Shown in pieces: positions 1 through 12,484 of a DNA stretch of 64,000 nucleotides. The notes under the pieces are model-generated. The model had not been told where the DNA came from and ran no database searches. It worked only from the letters and a program-made list of their open reading frames with translations. The stretch is from the NCBI GenBank assembly GCA_916048095.2, contig OU696587.1, positions 3,628,079-3,692,078 of the forward strand. The letters run 5' to 3'. The position numbers were made by a program, and so were the translations under genes. The DNA is from Sacculina carcini (taxonomy: Eukaryota; Arthropoda; Thecostraca; Sacculinidae). Positions within the stretch are counted from its first letter, which is position 1. Every line of letters starts with the position of its first letter.

Positions 1-438
1 AAAAATTGGAAACAAAAGAAAGAAGGGGATTGGCGATAGAGAAATAAAGTCTTCTATGAAAGCTATAAATCTGCATTATTTGTCTTCATTTTTGCCAATA
101 GAAGCTTCATTTTTGTTCTACCCTCATTCTTAATCTACCTTCGATCACCACTGACAATGACAACTACACACTGCACCACCGAATGATGGAGCAATGTGAC
201 CATGACAGCAACAACTCCATCACCACTGACCAGGACAGCAATGAAAGCTGGAGATCGAAACATATCTGTTCTCGACTGCAGAAAGGAGACACAAGGAGGT
301 TTTATTTGCGAAGATTATAACCAACAGAGCCTGATCATGCGCGCATGCTTGGTAATAACACATCGTGGCGCATAAATTGACATCAAATAATTATTTGGTG
401 TCTTCATACTAAGATCAGAGATTTTCCTTCCCAAACGT
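1..438. other. 3' flank of the minus-strand gene ending at 439
   Basis: No gene of its own is seen here. On the minus strand an AATAAA polyadenylation signal reads from 306 to 301, about 130 bases past the stop codon of the candidate terminal exon at 439-554. The rest looks like unique, moderately AT-rich DNA with no repeat that I recognise. Confidence 0.45.
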
Positions 439-914
439 TCACTTGGAAACCAGCAGGATCCTTCCACAGTCAGTGACTTCACCCTTACACACCACCTTCG
501 CGGTTGGTTCAACATAATGCCTGTACTCGGCAGGTCCCATTACACACTCAATTCCTGCTCCCCAATTGGCAAGCTACACACACACACGCACACACATTAG
601 CACTCCATTGAACAGACAGACCAACATGGCTGACCTTTTGCAGCACCATACAGCGCGGCGACACGCACGAGCACACGTACACACCAAACGGCTCGAGACA
701 CCGGTCCAGCGTCTGCTTCAACTCGGCCGGCATCGACAATCCGGCAAAATGAACGCCGCCGTCAGACAACGCCGCTGCGGTCGGGTCGGCCGGATCTGAC
801 GACACCACTGTGGAGCAGTGTTTATCGCGATCAGGAGGCATGACACACGCCACGCGGGCCGTCGCTCCTAGTGCCGCCAATGTTTGCGAGCGACGTGTAC
901 GCGTGCCAAGTACA
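439..914 (-). CDS. 3' end of an unidentified host gene: two exons joined in phase
   Basis: Exons 685-914 and 439-554 on the minus strand. The first can start after a CTCTAG acceptor and ends at a GT donor, CCGTTTG|GTGTGT. The second starts after GAGCAG. The leftover G of the first exon and the GA of the second make a Gly codon, and the frame stays open to a TGA at 441-439. The visible C-terminal part is about 114 residues: an Ala/Thr/Pro-rich stretch, then MPAELKQTLDRCLEPF, then GIECVMGPAEYRHYVEP, ending in ILLVSK. An AATAAA lies about 130 bases past the stop. I do not recognise the family. The 130-base intron holds a (GT)n tract, like the eIF1 introns. The matching phase, the splice sites and the poly(A) signal support a real gene; the acceptor at 915 is the weakest point. 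Confidence 0.5.
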
Positions 915-3900
915 CTAGAGCGCACCAGAGACACAAACAAACACTGGTCTGGTTTTCACAGGGACAGGCACGCGCGTGTGTGTACGTGCGTGTGCGTCAA
1001 CGAGAACACCTGTTGAGTGAGTGTCAACGTCACACAAGCATCAACACCACCGCCCTCACACACACACACACCCACACACAATCAATATCAGTCGGTGCGC
1101 TAACACACGCGCAAACACGTGAACGCACGTGAAACACCTTGATCAACGGCAAGACGTACTACCACCCGCCCACACAACGCACACGGCACAACCTGCCCCA
1201 ACGATTCAATGGCAACAGCAGCACATCTATCAGACACGGCGCAAGTAGAACCAATACGCACACACACCACAAGAATAGTGTATTCACGCACGAACCACCA
1301 CTACGACCAACCGACCTGGCCAACCACCAGTCGTCCACTGACAACAGCCCTCAACAAGTGTGTCGCACACACAGACACACACACACACACACATGCACCG
1401 CCTGGTCCAGTGCGGCGGATGTACGCACGCACGCACAGCGTGGGCGTAGCTGACCGTATGACGTCATCGTGCGCACGACCAATCAATGCCACTCTCCATG
1501 CGTGGGCACGCCGCGGGCGACGGGAGAAAGAGCGAGGACCAGTGCGCATTGACCTGACCGCCAGAGATTCAGGTAGCCGTTGACCATGTCACATACAGAC
1601 ACGCAAGCGCACGCGCACACATACACAAACACACGTACAGGTGTGATGGTGGTAAACTGCATAAGCAAAACACGCCTAAACCACGTGCGCGGCGAGCAAT
1701 GGGGCGTTGTGCAAGTAGTGACATAAAGGCTGCTCAATGCAGTGAAGACCCATCTTCTGCAAAACCACACTCACGTGCAGACTGTCGAAAATACCACTAG
1801 AAAACAGCTGCTATTATGTTCGTGCAGTGTATCACTGTGACGTACCACGTGAGTCCGGTCATGATCGCCAACGCTCTGCATACCCAATATTTTACAAGTT
1901 CAAAAATTCAACAAGTTAAAACAACTGAGGTGCTTGGGTTTCAAGCGGATTATCTCGCAAAACCTTTACCAAATGTGACTAGGCGAGTATTTGCAGAGCA
2001 GGGGCGCACACATAATATTAACAACACACGTTCATTGACCTTATGACTCGAAGCAGAAATGATGGTCGAAAAAGTAACCATGTACAAAAAGGACAACACA
2101 ACAGGCAGCAACTTCTATACTTCCCTTGTCACAAGGACGAACCCAAGGATGTCCTTTTCCATGTATAAACAGGTGGATGGCGAGTGATTGATGGAATCAG
2201 TGAGAAGTGTGTGGAATAACGAGTTTGTTTAGCACTGACACAGCGGAACCCACATTGTAATTCTTTCAATACACTCTGATGTTTCACTAACTGGTAGACA
2301 CATTCCAGAAAATAACGCAAAAATTGTAGAGCAGATGAATGGAGCTAGATGGTACGCACGAGCGTAGACTTGGAAATAGCTGAGCAAATATCGACCGGCC
2401 ACAAATGTAATTCGTGCTCATCACCAATATAGTAACCACAATGAGAACCACGTGAGTGTTCCATTAACGTCCACCGAGTAATTGGCCAACACAGACACAG
2501 AGCCAAACTGCACATTCACACTGGTGCTCGCGCAAGAACACTTGCACGCACATGAGTTGCATGAACGAACACACATAGATTGCCCACCCCTCGCCAATCA
2601 GGCTCGAGACGAACTCAATTACTCCCTCCTCTTCGTCCACCAGCAAACAAACACCCCTCCTCCCGACTTGTGATTGATTAGATGAACGACATCAAGCAAC
2701 GCTATACAACAACCACACGACATCAATCAGAAAAACGACGCAAATCCACAGAAAAGGCACAACTAATGCCGATGAGTATAACATCCAGTACTCGATATCT
2801 TCAGAAAAATTGCTTCACAATAAATACACAGCTGTCCAGATAATGTGCAAACGTCAATCGCGTTACATAACACAGGAAGACTGACTTCCGCAAACACACA
2901 TTCGCGCACCAATACCAACGGCTTTCACAGCACAGATGAAACAGTCGCCTCCTCAACTGAAGATCAAAATACCAAAGCGCGAGAAGATTAAAAGATATGA
3001 ACACGTGAATACTAGGTCGCGGCACCATAAAATCGTTTTCAATAGCATTTGTCTCACGCCTGTGTATGTTCACGTAGCCAGCAAACTAGCGAAAATACAC
3101 AGGTGTATTCTCCCCTGCAAACACACATTTTCACACAGACACGAGACATTTGCACGCGCAAATTGCTCGCCTAGTCGTTTTCTGACACACAGCACGTGTC
3201 ACAGCAGAGCACCTGCACAGTTGAGAGTAACAACGTGACAGACGGCTGCTCACTAGATACCCACATATGGCATACATACCCGAGCAATGAGCGACATGTG
3301 CTGTGACACCCCCTTCGAGTACGACAACGCCAATACACTACGAGGATAACAAAACTGTCTTGAACACAGACGGTACAAGTTGAACGAAATATCTCCATTT
3401 AAAATCCCTTTTAATAGCCGAGAAAATATTCTGCCGCAGCCAAAATAAGACCTAGATAACTAAGCAGCAGATAAGAAACGACAGCGACATACGATAGAAC
3501 CGCTACCAATAGCACAAATGAGTTCAACACAGTTCAAGCGAGGGAGGACAGGCACACATTCAGACACGCAGATATAAAAAAGAGTAAACGAACGAAAATA
3601 TATTAACCAAAATGTCTAAATTGCAACAAAGTGGAAAAAATCCAAACTTCAGACTTTGAAGAGACAGAAAATGCGACATTAAACCAAAAACAGGATATAA
3701 ACAAACAAAAATACGGATAAGGAAAAATAGTGGAACAAAGTCGTTGAAAAGCACGTGTCGATAAAAAAGAGATGCCCTCAACGAAAAGAGAAGCAATAAC
3801 AGCAGGAAGACGAGACAGACGATACAAGTGCAGTATGCACAACTCGGTGAACACACACTTTGGCGATCATGATCAGTGTGGTGGACAGCCAGTGTCGACC

Positions 3901-6863
3901 GTTATGTATGTAGACAGCGACTCGAGGAACGCAGCACAGGTTCGAGGCAGAGTCAAGTGAGCAGAAAGAGGGACACTCATCCGCTCACAGTCCAACTAGG
4001 CCACACGACGCGCAGCCAGCTAAGTGTGTGTGTGTGTGCGTGTGTGTGTGTATGTGAGAGCTGAGGAGAATGGAAAATACGCGGCACACGCACATACAAC
4101 ATCGACACAAGCTCCACCTGGCGACGAAACACGTAGTCAGCAGCGCAAAACAAACCCTTCTCTCATATCAGCTGGTCGCATCTGACCGACCGGTTCAACG
4201 TAGCCAACACTCACGCAAACATACCAGCCACGCGCGCACACACACACATGTTGAGACAACCTCTTAGCGCAAAAGCGAACAACACTAACACTGAGGATAA
4301 CATATTGAAGCGTCTCCTTGAAACACTAGTTTGGAACAACAGGAAAACTCCAACCAGTACTGTGAATAATTCACACAAGAATCTCAATTGTGCTGGAAAT
4401 ATGTAGACAACAAGGGTGAGAGAAAAGCGTGAGGAGCAGCGAGAATAAACAATTTGTTCGTGTGCTATCACTGCATTCAGAACGGATCAGTGGGGAATTA
4501 GAGAAAAAACGAAAGTTTCCACTGATTCGGTATTGACACTAGCGTGATTCCGGTAAAGATACGCATTCAACTCAGTTTTGTTAAGAAATTCTAAATAGCG
4601 GATGATTATGAATGTTTGTTGACACCAAACGAAGCTTTGCAATGAAGACAAATAGTTGAGGAGTAGATACGGTAGATTGGATACGTCAACTGAAACAACA
4701 CAGCGGAACGAAACAGGGGAACGCAATGGTATGACAGAATCGATTCACCAGTCCATTTGCGTGTCACATGTCTTATTATTGTGTTCAAAGATCGGAAAAT
4801 GGGAACAGTCGAGAAACAGTCGAGAAATACACACATTTAACATGGATGAGATCACTTTCTGAGCTTCATGTTCCTGTTGTGTTATCTGATTGCAGATAAC
4901 ACTTGGAATAGTGTCCCTCAAGGAAGAGGTCCCTCAAAAAATAGTGTAGACCAAAGAGGGTTCGACAAGCTGGACTGAGGATGCAACGCGTGAAGCACAG
5001 TACATTACACTGGCAAACCTAATCCTTTCTTGAAGGCAAGATAGATGCTACTGCATAGTAGAGACAGCAGACAATACTACGTTCACTTCACCTTGAAAGT
5101 CATCAGCGCCAATTGAACGGCAGAACATCATCCGTCATAAAGGCCAACATTTCAGTAGCAACACACCAACATAACACCGATAATATACACACAATTTATT
5201 GCTCGTTAATTAACAACCATCCTTGTTAGTCGTAGAAAGTCTAAGCCGCACCAAAACAGACTGGAAACGCAGCCTTCAAGCAAAAGTGAAAAGTCAGGTA
5301 TTAACGCGACAATATATCAACGCCCGATATCAACGCCCATAATCACTGCTACCACAATGCAAGCGATACTACTACACCGATCACCGTTCAATAATAAATA
5401 GAGCTGTCAAAAGTCAATGAAGTTACCTAAAGGGCACTTTTCATAAGCTACCTAAACACCATACAAATCATAATTATTATAAAAGTAAGCAGGTTACCAA
5501 AAGTTACTTTTATATCGCCAGGTTAATTTTCATATATATGTTAATTATAGTTATTATTTAATTTTGTGCAATTAATTTAATTTTAATTGCATTTAATGTT
5601 AATTTTGTGCAAATAAAATGCACAAATACGGCATAAATTTGGATGTTTGAAGAAGAGATGGAATATGATACCAGGTAAAAAATGGTCAAATAGCATGACT
5701 TTCAAAATAACAGCCTACATCAGCAGCTATCGAGAGAACTATCTAAACGCTAAACAAATTTCTTGCCGAAGATAGGAATTTATAATCTTCAAATGTTTAG
5801 ATGTATATAATAAAGTATTTTAACTGTTCTTTACAAAAAACAACCAATATTAAGGTATTTTTTAACCATGTCCCACATAGCTCAATTGTCTCGATGTTAT
5901 TTGAATATATTAAATACAGGATTTTGTCAAATGATGAGATTGATTCGGTTTTTACTTCTAACCTTTTCTGACATTTGCAAGTTAAGCTACTAAGAGTATT
6001 AGGTCAAATTTTCATCTAAAAGTATCTGTTTATAAAGTAATATACAATACACTGTTGCGATCATAAATAAAACAAATAATTGCATTGACAATGTTTTTCG
6101 TCTTTACGTAAATTTTTTCTTTTTCGCATACTTTTTACTTGTTCATCATTGCGCTGTTAGACCAGTTTTTGTTGTAAAAATGACACCAGAACGGAGAGAA
6201 CGTGGAAAAGAAGGTATTATGGCGTGGGGAAATTATTCCCCTTTTGAGGAAACCTGTCCTTTGGAGTCCTTTGAACGTTATATTTGGTTAACAAAATTAT
6301 ACTTTTGCTCGAAAATAGTTTTGAACTATTTAAATTTTGCACATTACTTTTTAGACAGCCCTAAAACTGTCAAATGAAAGAAACCCATTCAAAATTAAGC
6401 ATAGTTCCTCATTTGAAAACTGTAACGCCAAACAGAGGATGAACAATGAAGAAAAGTTATAATAAAACTCGGTCAAAAATTAGCGTGAACATTCGCAGCC
6501 ATGCTTGATCATCAATGTAATTTCAATCCAACATGTTTTTATAACAAGGAGTAGAATAGAGGAAGAAATGTGTTTTAAACAAAGTAAAACTATCAAAAAC
6601 ATAATTAACTAATGTCTCACACTCTGCCTATTCCTGACTAGACAGTCTTGCTGGTTCATTTAGTTGCAAGTCGACGATTTTCTGATGATTTTTCAGTACG
6701 AATTCAAGCATATTCGCGATCATGCCGCTCGTTGCAAAACTGAAATTCCTCACTCAAAACACAGTAGGTCCTGGCCGTTTAGCCTATGTCACTTTTCAGG
6801 CCTGATATACTAGGTTTTAGCAGTACGGTCTAATAAGCCAATACAAAATTTACACTTTTTACC
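915..6863. other. CA-rich, mostly non-coding DNA
   Basis: Many short (CA)n runs on the plus strand (near 1060, 1377 and 2500-2600) and a (GT)n run near 4024-4055 give rise to open frames of Thr/His or Cys/Val repeats with no gene-like content. Short minus-strand blocks with possible splice sites (1205-1238 and 1310-1345, both 34 bases, AG before and CAG|GT after) may be small exons, but they are too short to trust. From about 5400 to 6860 the DNA is very AT-rich and I see nothing in it. Confidence 0.4.
1459..1483. promoter_or_regulatory. CRE / NRF1-like / CCAAT cluster in a CpG-rich block
   Basis: Within 25 bases are a perfect TGACGTCA (CRE, 1459-1466), a palindromic CGTGCGCACG (NRF1-like, 1468-1477) and CCAAT (1479-1483). 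The block around it (about 1400-1600) is GC- and CpG-rich compared with its neighbours. Such clusters are common in CpG-type animal promoters. The likely target is a minus-strand gene, perhaps the one ending at 439, but no first exon is proven. Confidence 0.35.
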
Positions 6864-7422
6864 GGTAGTATTTTCCTATTGCTCTGTTTGTTCTACATAT
6901 ACAATATTCTGAAAAACTCGTCCTTTCCTATGATTTAAATGTTAATTTAATGTAAGCTATTCATCAAACTATTGCAAATATTTGTAATTTAAAATTGAAA
7001 TACTTCATACCAAAACGAGTATTGTTCTTTTGGATAAATAAAACTGTTTTATTTATTCAACCACCGAACGACTGCAACAGGGCCAACCCAGGTGGATTAT
7101 CGCTCCTTAGCTGAAAATTTAGCTGACAATTTTCCCCTGAAATAAAACAGTTAAAGGTCCTGAAAGGTCAGTTAAATTGTCAGCTAAGGAGCGATAATCC
7201 ACCTGGGTTGGCCCTGTTGCGTTCGGTGGTTGGGAAAAAATCAGTTATATTCATCCAAAAGAACAAGACTCGTTTTGGTATGAAGTATTTCAATCTTAAA
7301 TTACAAATATGTGCGATAGTTTGATGAATAGCTTACATTAAATTAACAGGTAAATCGTAGGAAAGGACGAGTTTTTCATAATATTGCATATGTAGAACAA
7401 ACAGAGCAATAGAAATACTACC
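6864..7422. repeat. 560-bp imperfect palindrome (fold-back element)
   Basis: The left arm starts GGTAGTATTTTCCTATTGC and the right arm ends with its complement, GCAATAGAAATACTACC. The arms match almost throughout, with small differences, to a core near 7075-7215 where GGGCCAACCCAGGTGGATTA faces its reverse complement. The centre is near 7143. There is no coding frame. This is the shape of a long fold-back MITE or of an inverted duplication. I see no clear target duplication at the ends, so its class is open. Confidence 0.75.
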
Positions 7423-8181
7423 CCTGAAATAGATCTGGCCATCATTTCCACTATGGAAAATATGCAAAATAATTTTTGATTAAAACATGGGCTTAATTGG
7501 CGAGATCTACTAGCTGTATTAATCAAGCGGCTTGATTCAAGCCTGATTGGTTAAGCGCGGCAATACCAGAACAATTCCAATTTAATACAGTGTTGCAGTG
7601 AAAATACACTATGCCAAATACACGTGATTCACTAATCACCACACCTCTGAAAGAACATGTCAAATATTTCACATGCTTATCTCACACTGACACGTAAGCG
7701 GCAAGCCTGCCTGTCAAGCAGCATCGTGGCAAGTACAACACAGTACCACGCGAATGATACACACAAACACACACACACAGTACGCCCTCTATTATAAACC
7801 CTCGCCACATCAACAATATACCGTTCTCCATACCGACGCAGCAAAAGGAAACCAAGACAATGCCACCTAAACTACTAGGTGGCGTTGGCCAAGAGCGAGG
7901 CAGCTCAATGAGCAGAAACAGACGGCAATACACTAAAAGAAACATGATGATGAAATCTGCAGCGTCACGCAACTCCAAATTATCTTGGAAACGATTTTCA
8001 AAATTATCCACTCAACTTGTATATGTATGTTAACTCGCAAAATGAGCCCCACGTTTTGTGTCCAATGCAATCATTTAATTATTACTACCAAGTCATTATT
8101 ATTCATTACCTTTATCAATTATAAACAAATAGAGTAGCATGGAAAGAGAGCAAGCACAATTACCACCCTACGGTGGCCATA

Positions 8182-8996
8182 AACTGTGTGACTGTCTCAC
8201 TGACTGTGTGTATGTCTCACTGACTGTGTGACTATCTCACTGACTGACTGTCTCACTGACTGTGTGACTGACTGACTGACTGTGTGACTGTCTCACTGAC
8301 TGACTGTCTCACTCACTGTGTGACTATCTCACTGACTGACTGTCTCACTGACTGTGTGACTGACTGACTGACTGTCTCACTAACTGACTGTCTCACTAAC
8401 TGACTGACTGACTGACTGTGTGACTGTCTCACTGACTGTGTGACTGACTGTATGACTGTCTCACTGACTGACTGACTGTTTCACTGACTGACTGACTGTC
8501 TCACTAACTGACTGTCTCACTAACTGACTGACTGACTCACTGACTGACTGTCTCACTGACTGTGTGCATGTCTCACTGACTGTGTGACTGACTGACTGAC
8601 TGTCTCACTAACTGACTGACTGTGTGACTGTCTCACTGACTGACTGACTGTCTCACTGACTGACTGTCTCACTGACTGTGTGACTGTCTCACTGACTGTG
8701 TGACTGTCTCACTGACTGACTGTCTCACTGACTGTGTGACTGTCTCACTGACTGACTGATTGTCTCACTGACTGTGTGACTGTCTCACTAACTGACTGAC
8801 TGTGTGACTGTCTCACTGACTGACTGACTGTCTCACTGACTGACTGTCTCACTGACTGTGTGACTGTCTCACTGACTGTGTGACTGTCTCACTGACTGAC
8901 TGTCTCACTGACTGTGTGCATGTCTCACTGACTGACTGATTGTCTCACTGACTGTGTGACTGTCTCACTGACTGACTGACTGACTGAATGTGTGAC
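8182..8996. repeat. ACTG-based satellite, about 0.8 kb
   Basis: The block is built from ACTG tetramers mixed with the variants CTGTCTCACTGA and CTGTGTGACTG, giving a higher-order pattern of about 12-24 bases instead of a pure microsatellite. It ends about 20 bases from the GT donor of the candidate first coding exon at 9015-9059, so in the minus-strand reading it would fill the start of that intron. Confidence 0.9.
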
Positions 8997-9014
8997 GTGC
9001 ACGTGAAAACTCAC

Positions 9015-9059
9015 CGGGACTGGATGTTTCGACGCCGTGGAGAAAGCGTCCAGAGTCAT
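9015..9059 (-). CDS. candidate first coding exon (15 codons)
   Basis: On the minus strand an ATG in a good context (GGTGGCC before it, A after it) opens MTLDAFSTASKHPVP and runs into an ideal donor, CCCG|GTGAGT. The exon ends in phase 0. A (GGT)n/(GGC) tract lies just upstream, as in many 5' untranslated leaders. I do not recognise the peptide and found no convincing next exon. It may be the start of the gene that ends at 439, about 8 kb downstream, but nothing links them except strand. Confidence 0.4.
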
Positions 9060-9770
9060 GGCCACCACCACCACCACCGCCGGAACTCACGCAACTTACA
9101 CACACACACACACACACACACTAACACACTAACACACACACACACTAACACACTAACACACAACACCGGCTACACACTGCTTCACAGAGAGCACACAGCT
9201 ATATAATTCAAGTGGATATCACGCGGGTTTACTGTTGAGTTTTCAGTGAATGTCTGGTGCGACTCTCTGATGAAGCCTCTGCACGCCTGCACAGTGCCTG
9301 CCAGCTTGACTGCACACTCAGCAGCGCAAAACTGAACACTTGCAACAGACGACACGCAGACACACACACACACGTACAAACTGCACGACGAGTAAACCCC
9401 TTCAGTGACTAGCGCCAACACCACGGCACACACACACACACACACGCACTGGGTCTGGTCAAGCACGTGCGCGCATGTCACCAATATTCAGCCAGGCACC
9501 TGCAGACACACACACGCACATACACATTTTGTCAATCAATAATCAATTTAGCGCACATGTAGCCGTCTTGCCACGCTCCCAATCTGAATACAACGCAGCT
9601 AGCACGACAACAGCCATTTAACACGTACTGAAAAATCTTCAGCGGCATCAGAAAGTGAGCGTGTACGGCGTGGAAAACACAGATATTCATCACAATGTAA
9701 AAATCAATGAAGGGACAATGAACAGTGAATTGAACGCTGAACATTGTTCAGCCAGTGGTCAATGTGTAGG

Positions 9771-9902
9771 AGTTTAGTGGAGTAGTGTAGGAGTTTTGTA
9801 GGAGTTGGGTCTTGTGGAGTGTGTAGGAGTTTTGTAGGAGTTGGGTCTTGTGGAGTATGTAGGAGTTTTGTAGGAGTTGGGTCTTGTGGAGTGTGTAGGA
9901 GT
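9771..9902. repeat. 36-bp minisatellite, about three copies
   Basis: A unit starting GTAGGAGTTTTGTAGGAG and ending GGGTCTTGTGGAGTGT is repeated about three times with one or two changes. Because 36 is a multiple of three, the minus strand shows a 12-residue repeat (TPTKLLHTPQDP), which is a by-product and not a gene. Confidence 0.85.
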
Positions 9903-11643
9903 TTACCACGCTCGAGTAATGGACATCCAAAGAACAATTGAACAACACACTGCCGACAGCAGCAAAGCATTAAGAAACGAATCAACAGAGCGCACCAATT
10001 CGGAAGCCAATTAACAGCGGCGAAACGACTCCTCCAATAAAACACGCTGCCTTAAAATCAGCACACACGTGTGTGCACGAGCAAAACCAGTTGCACGTGC
10101 ACAGGTATAAGACGCGACAATTGCACACACACACACACCGCACATTTAACGTACAATTAACCGACATGTCCAGCTGCCACTTGTCACACATGCACAAACG
10201 GCTGGGAGGATTGGTACGGCGAGGAGCAGGCGAGGAGGGGGCGAGCAGTGCCGGCCCAGCTCAATTGGCAATCTACTCGTGTCGAGTCAACAGCGACACA
10301 AAAACAACATACAAACACACACACACACACACACACACGCACAAAAGAGAGCGAGTTGAAGGCTGGCTGGCAAATACCTTGGTCGCAGTTGAATGCACGT
10401 GCCAAATACACACACACGGACATGCGTACACATTCTGTTCGACGCACACGCAAATAACACCTGTCTCTTCAAAGAACAGTGGTCGCACAGAACACACACA
10501 CACACACACACAAGTATTGCTCACAGATAAGACTTGCAAGAAACATGCACCCAGGCAATAACACACACACACGGAGGACACTTGACTAGTAAAAGTACAA
10601 TAAGATTAAATGTGAACCAGCAGTGTCGGCGCCAGGGTTTGTGGTGGGACGTCTGCACGCCAAATATTGCACTCATTGAAATATGACAATTATTGAAAAT
10701 TGACCTTTTTATTGGCCAATTGTTGCGATTGACTTTTTCAGGCCCGGATAAACCGTTATACTCCCGCAGAAGGATCATATCGAACTACTCAAACTATACA
10801 AACGCCGGACAATGGAATAATATTATAAAAAGAGCCCGGACAGACTGGACACACTCAAAAACAGGACATGTGGGGCCAAAAAGACGACGTATACTCACAC
10901 CACAAAACATGAGCAAATACACCAAAATGTTCATGACCAAGATTTTGAAAAGTTTCAGGGAGGGTCTCAGACCCTCAAAAACCCCATTGCCGCCGCCGCC
11001 GTGGACCAGTGTACATCGAACTATCAGTCAGATATCGTTGAGATAAAAGATGCTTGATAACGCACCAATTACCACTGATCAATTATCAGGGACCATTGAT
11101 AGATCACTAATCATAGATTATTGCTCAAACAAAATCATATCGGTTAAAGCACATAGGCACAAGTCAGACGCACCGCTCAAAACATTCTGCTATATGAATA
11201 CATTCCACCAGTAATCTCACGTAGCACAGCAATGATGTCACTAACATAACATAATACGCCCTGTCATCCCATTCAAACATGAATATTAATCAACTCTACA
11301 AAGTCCGAGACAAGAGAGACCTGGACAAAGCGAGCCTATCACTAGTGTAGAACGGTGAAGGACCACACATCACTACGCACCACACTAACTGCACCTGTAC
11401 CACACACCTTGATCAACTGCATCAGCGGCGCCGTGAACAGATTACTACAAACTTCCACTGCGGAAAAAACTGCCCACACGCACACAGACAGACAGACAGA
11501 CACTAACTCAAACAGGCATGCGTGTGCACACACCGTAAAACTGCATATGCATTCCGAACAAGCACACACACACACACGGTATATTGTTGTTTTCACACAA
11601 CATCAAAACACTGTGCACACAGCGCGTTGACCCAGAATAGACC

Positions 11644-11665
11644 AACACACACACACACACACAAT

Positions 11666-11700
<35 letters not shown>

Positions 11701-11801
11701 ACATACAAACAGACCGCCAGTCGAACGGACCAGTGCGGTGTGGCTGAACACACGCAGAAACGACCGACGCACAGCACCATCGGCAACGCCGACGACAATC
11801 C

Positions 11802-11838
<37 letters not shown>
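11644..11838. repeat. (CA)n microsatellite cluster
   Basis: Two long (CA)n tracts, about 11644-11704 and 11803-11838, flank a GC-rich block. On the minus strand they give long Cys/Val runs that are not protein. Confidence 0.9.
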
Positions 11839-11840
<2 letters not shown>

Positions 11841-12484
11841 CAGCGCGTGCAATAGCAGGTGGCGCGGCCAAAAACAATACGCTAATAGCCGATATTTGCG
11901 CTAGTGTACACATCGCCACGTGTTCACATCGATAAACGCGTGTTGAGACAGACACAAACACACACACGGACGCACGATGGAAGAAACACGAGTGACTTCA
12001 TAGGTGCCAGGAAGATGCAAAAACACGGATTATGAAGAGTAAAATAATGCAAGAGAAGCATAAAATGAGCTCGTTGATAAGTTCGCCAGTGTTTCCTTCT
12101 GATCTGTATGTCTGTATATTTATGCTGCAGTTTTCAGCCGATTGTGCACGCACATCAACATGCGTTTCAAGAGGTCTTGACGTTTCGGCTAGCAAGTGAA
12201 AATTACATTGTTTGAATGAGTCAGTACCAGTACTATTGTCTCATATTAGTAAGCTTGAATATCATTTATTCAAGGACCGGTTATGTACCTCAAATAATGA
12301 CTATGTGACATAGATGAGTAGAAGTGTGTTCATATTACGTATGCAGCAAAACAACGCTGGTAGGACGAAATCAAGAACTCATTTGCATTGAATGTATACA
12401 ATCTGTAAATGAAGAACGAAGAAAGATTCACTTGGTCATAAAAACGACATAAGATTTGAAAGCGGACATAGAAGGGCACTGTAA

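Larger units (their letters stand above)
9060..12481. other. CA-rich DNA with possible minus-strand exons
   Basis: (CA)n runs occur near 9099, 9430, 10316, 10497, 11644 and 11803. Two minus-strand blocks look exon-like. One is about 11408-11458, after TTCCGCAG and before ATCAAG|GTGTGT, reading EVCSNLFTAPLMQLIK. The other is about 9240-9345, reading FCAAECAVKLAGTVQ and onward. Both could belong to the leader or body of a minus-strand gene, but neither is joined to another exon. Around 10622-11045 is a degenerate repeat with a GGCGCCAGGG motif that may be an old DNA transposon. Confidence 0.3.

Noticed and set aside
1139-1583. Overlapping frames rich in Thr/His on the plus strand
   Set aside because: They are translations of (CA)n tracts with no conserved motif; the same holds for many such frames at 8.9-11.9 kb.
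7682-8011. 109-codon minus-strand frame with a hydrophobic stretch
   Set aside because: No splice sites or homology convincing enough; the lower part is from a (GT)n tract.
9748-10045. Protein with a 12-residue repeat TPTKLLHTPQDP
   Set aside because: It is the by-product of a 36-bp minisatellite; the flanks show no coding character.
10622-11046. 117-codon frame and GGCGCCAGGG-type repeat
   Set aside because: The frame has no recognisable content. The repeat may be an old hAT-like element, but I found no paired ends or target duplications.
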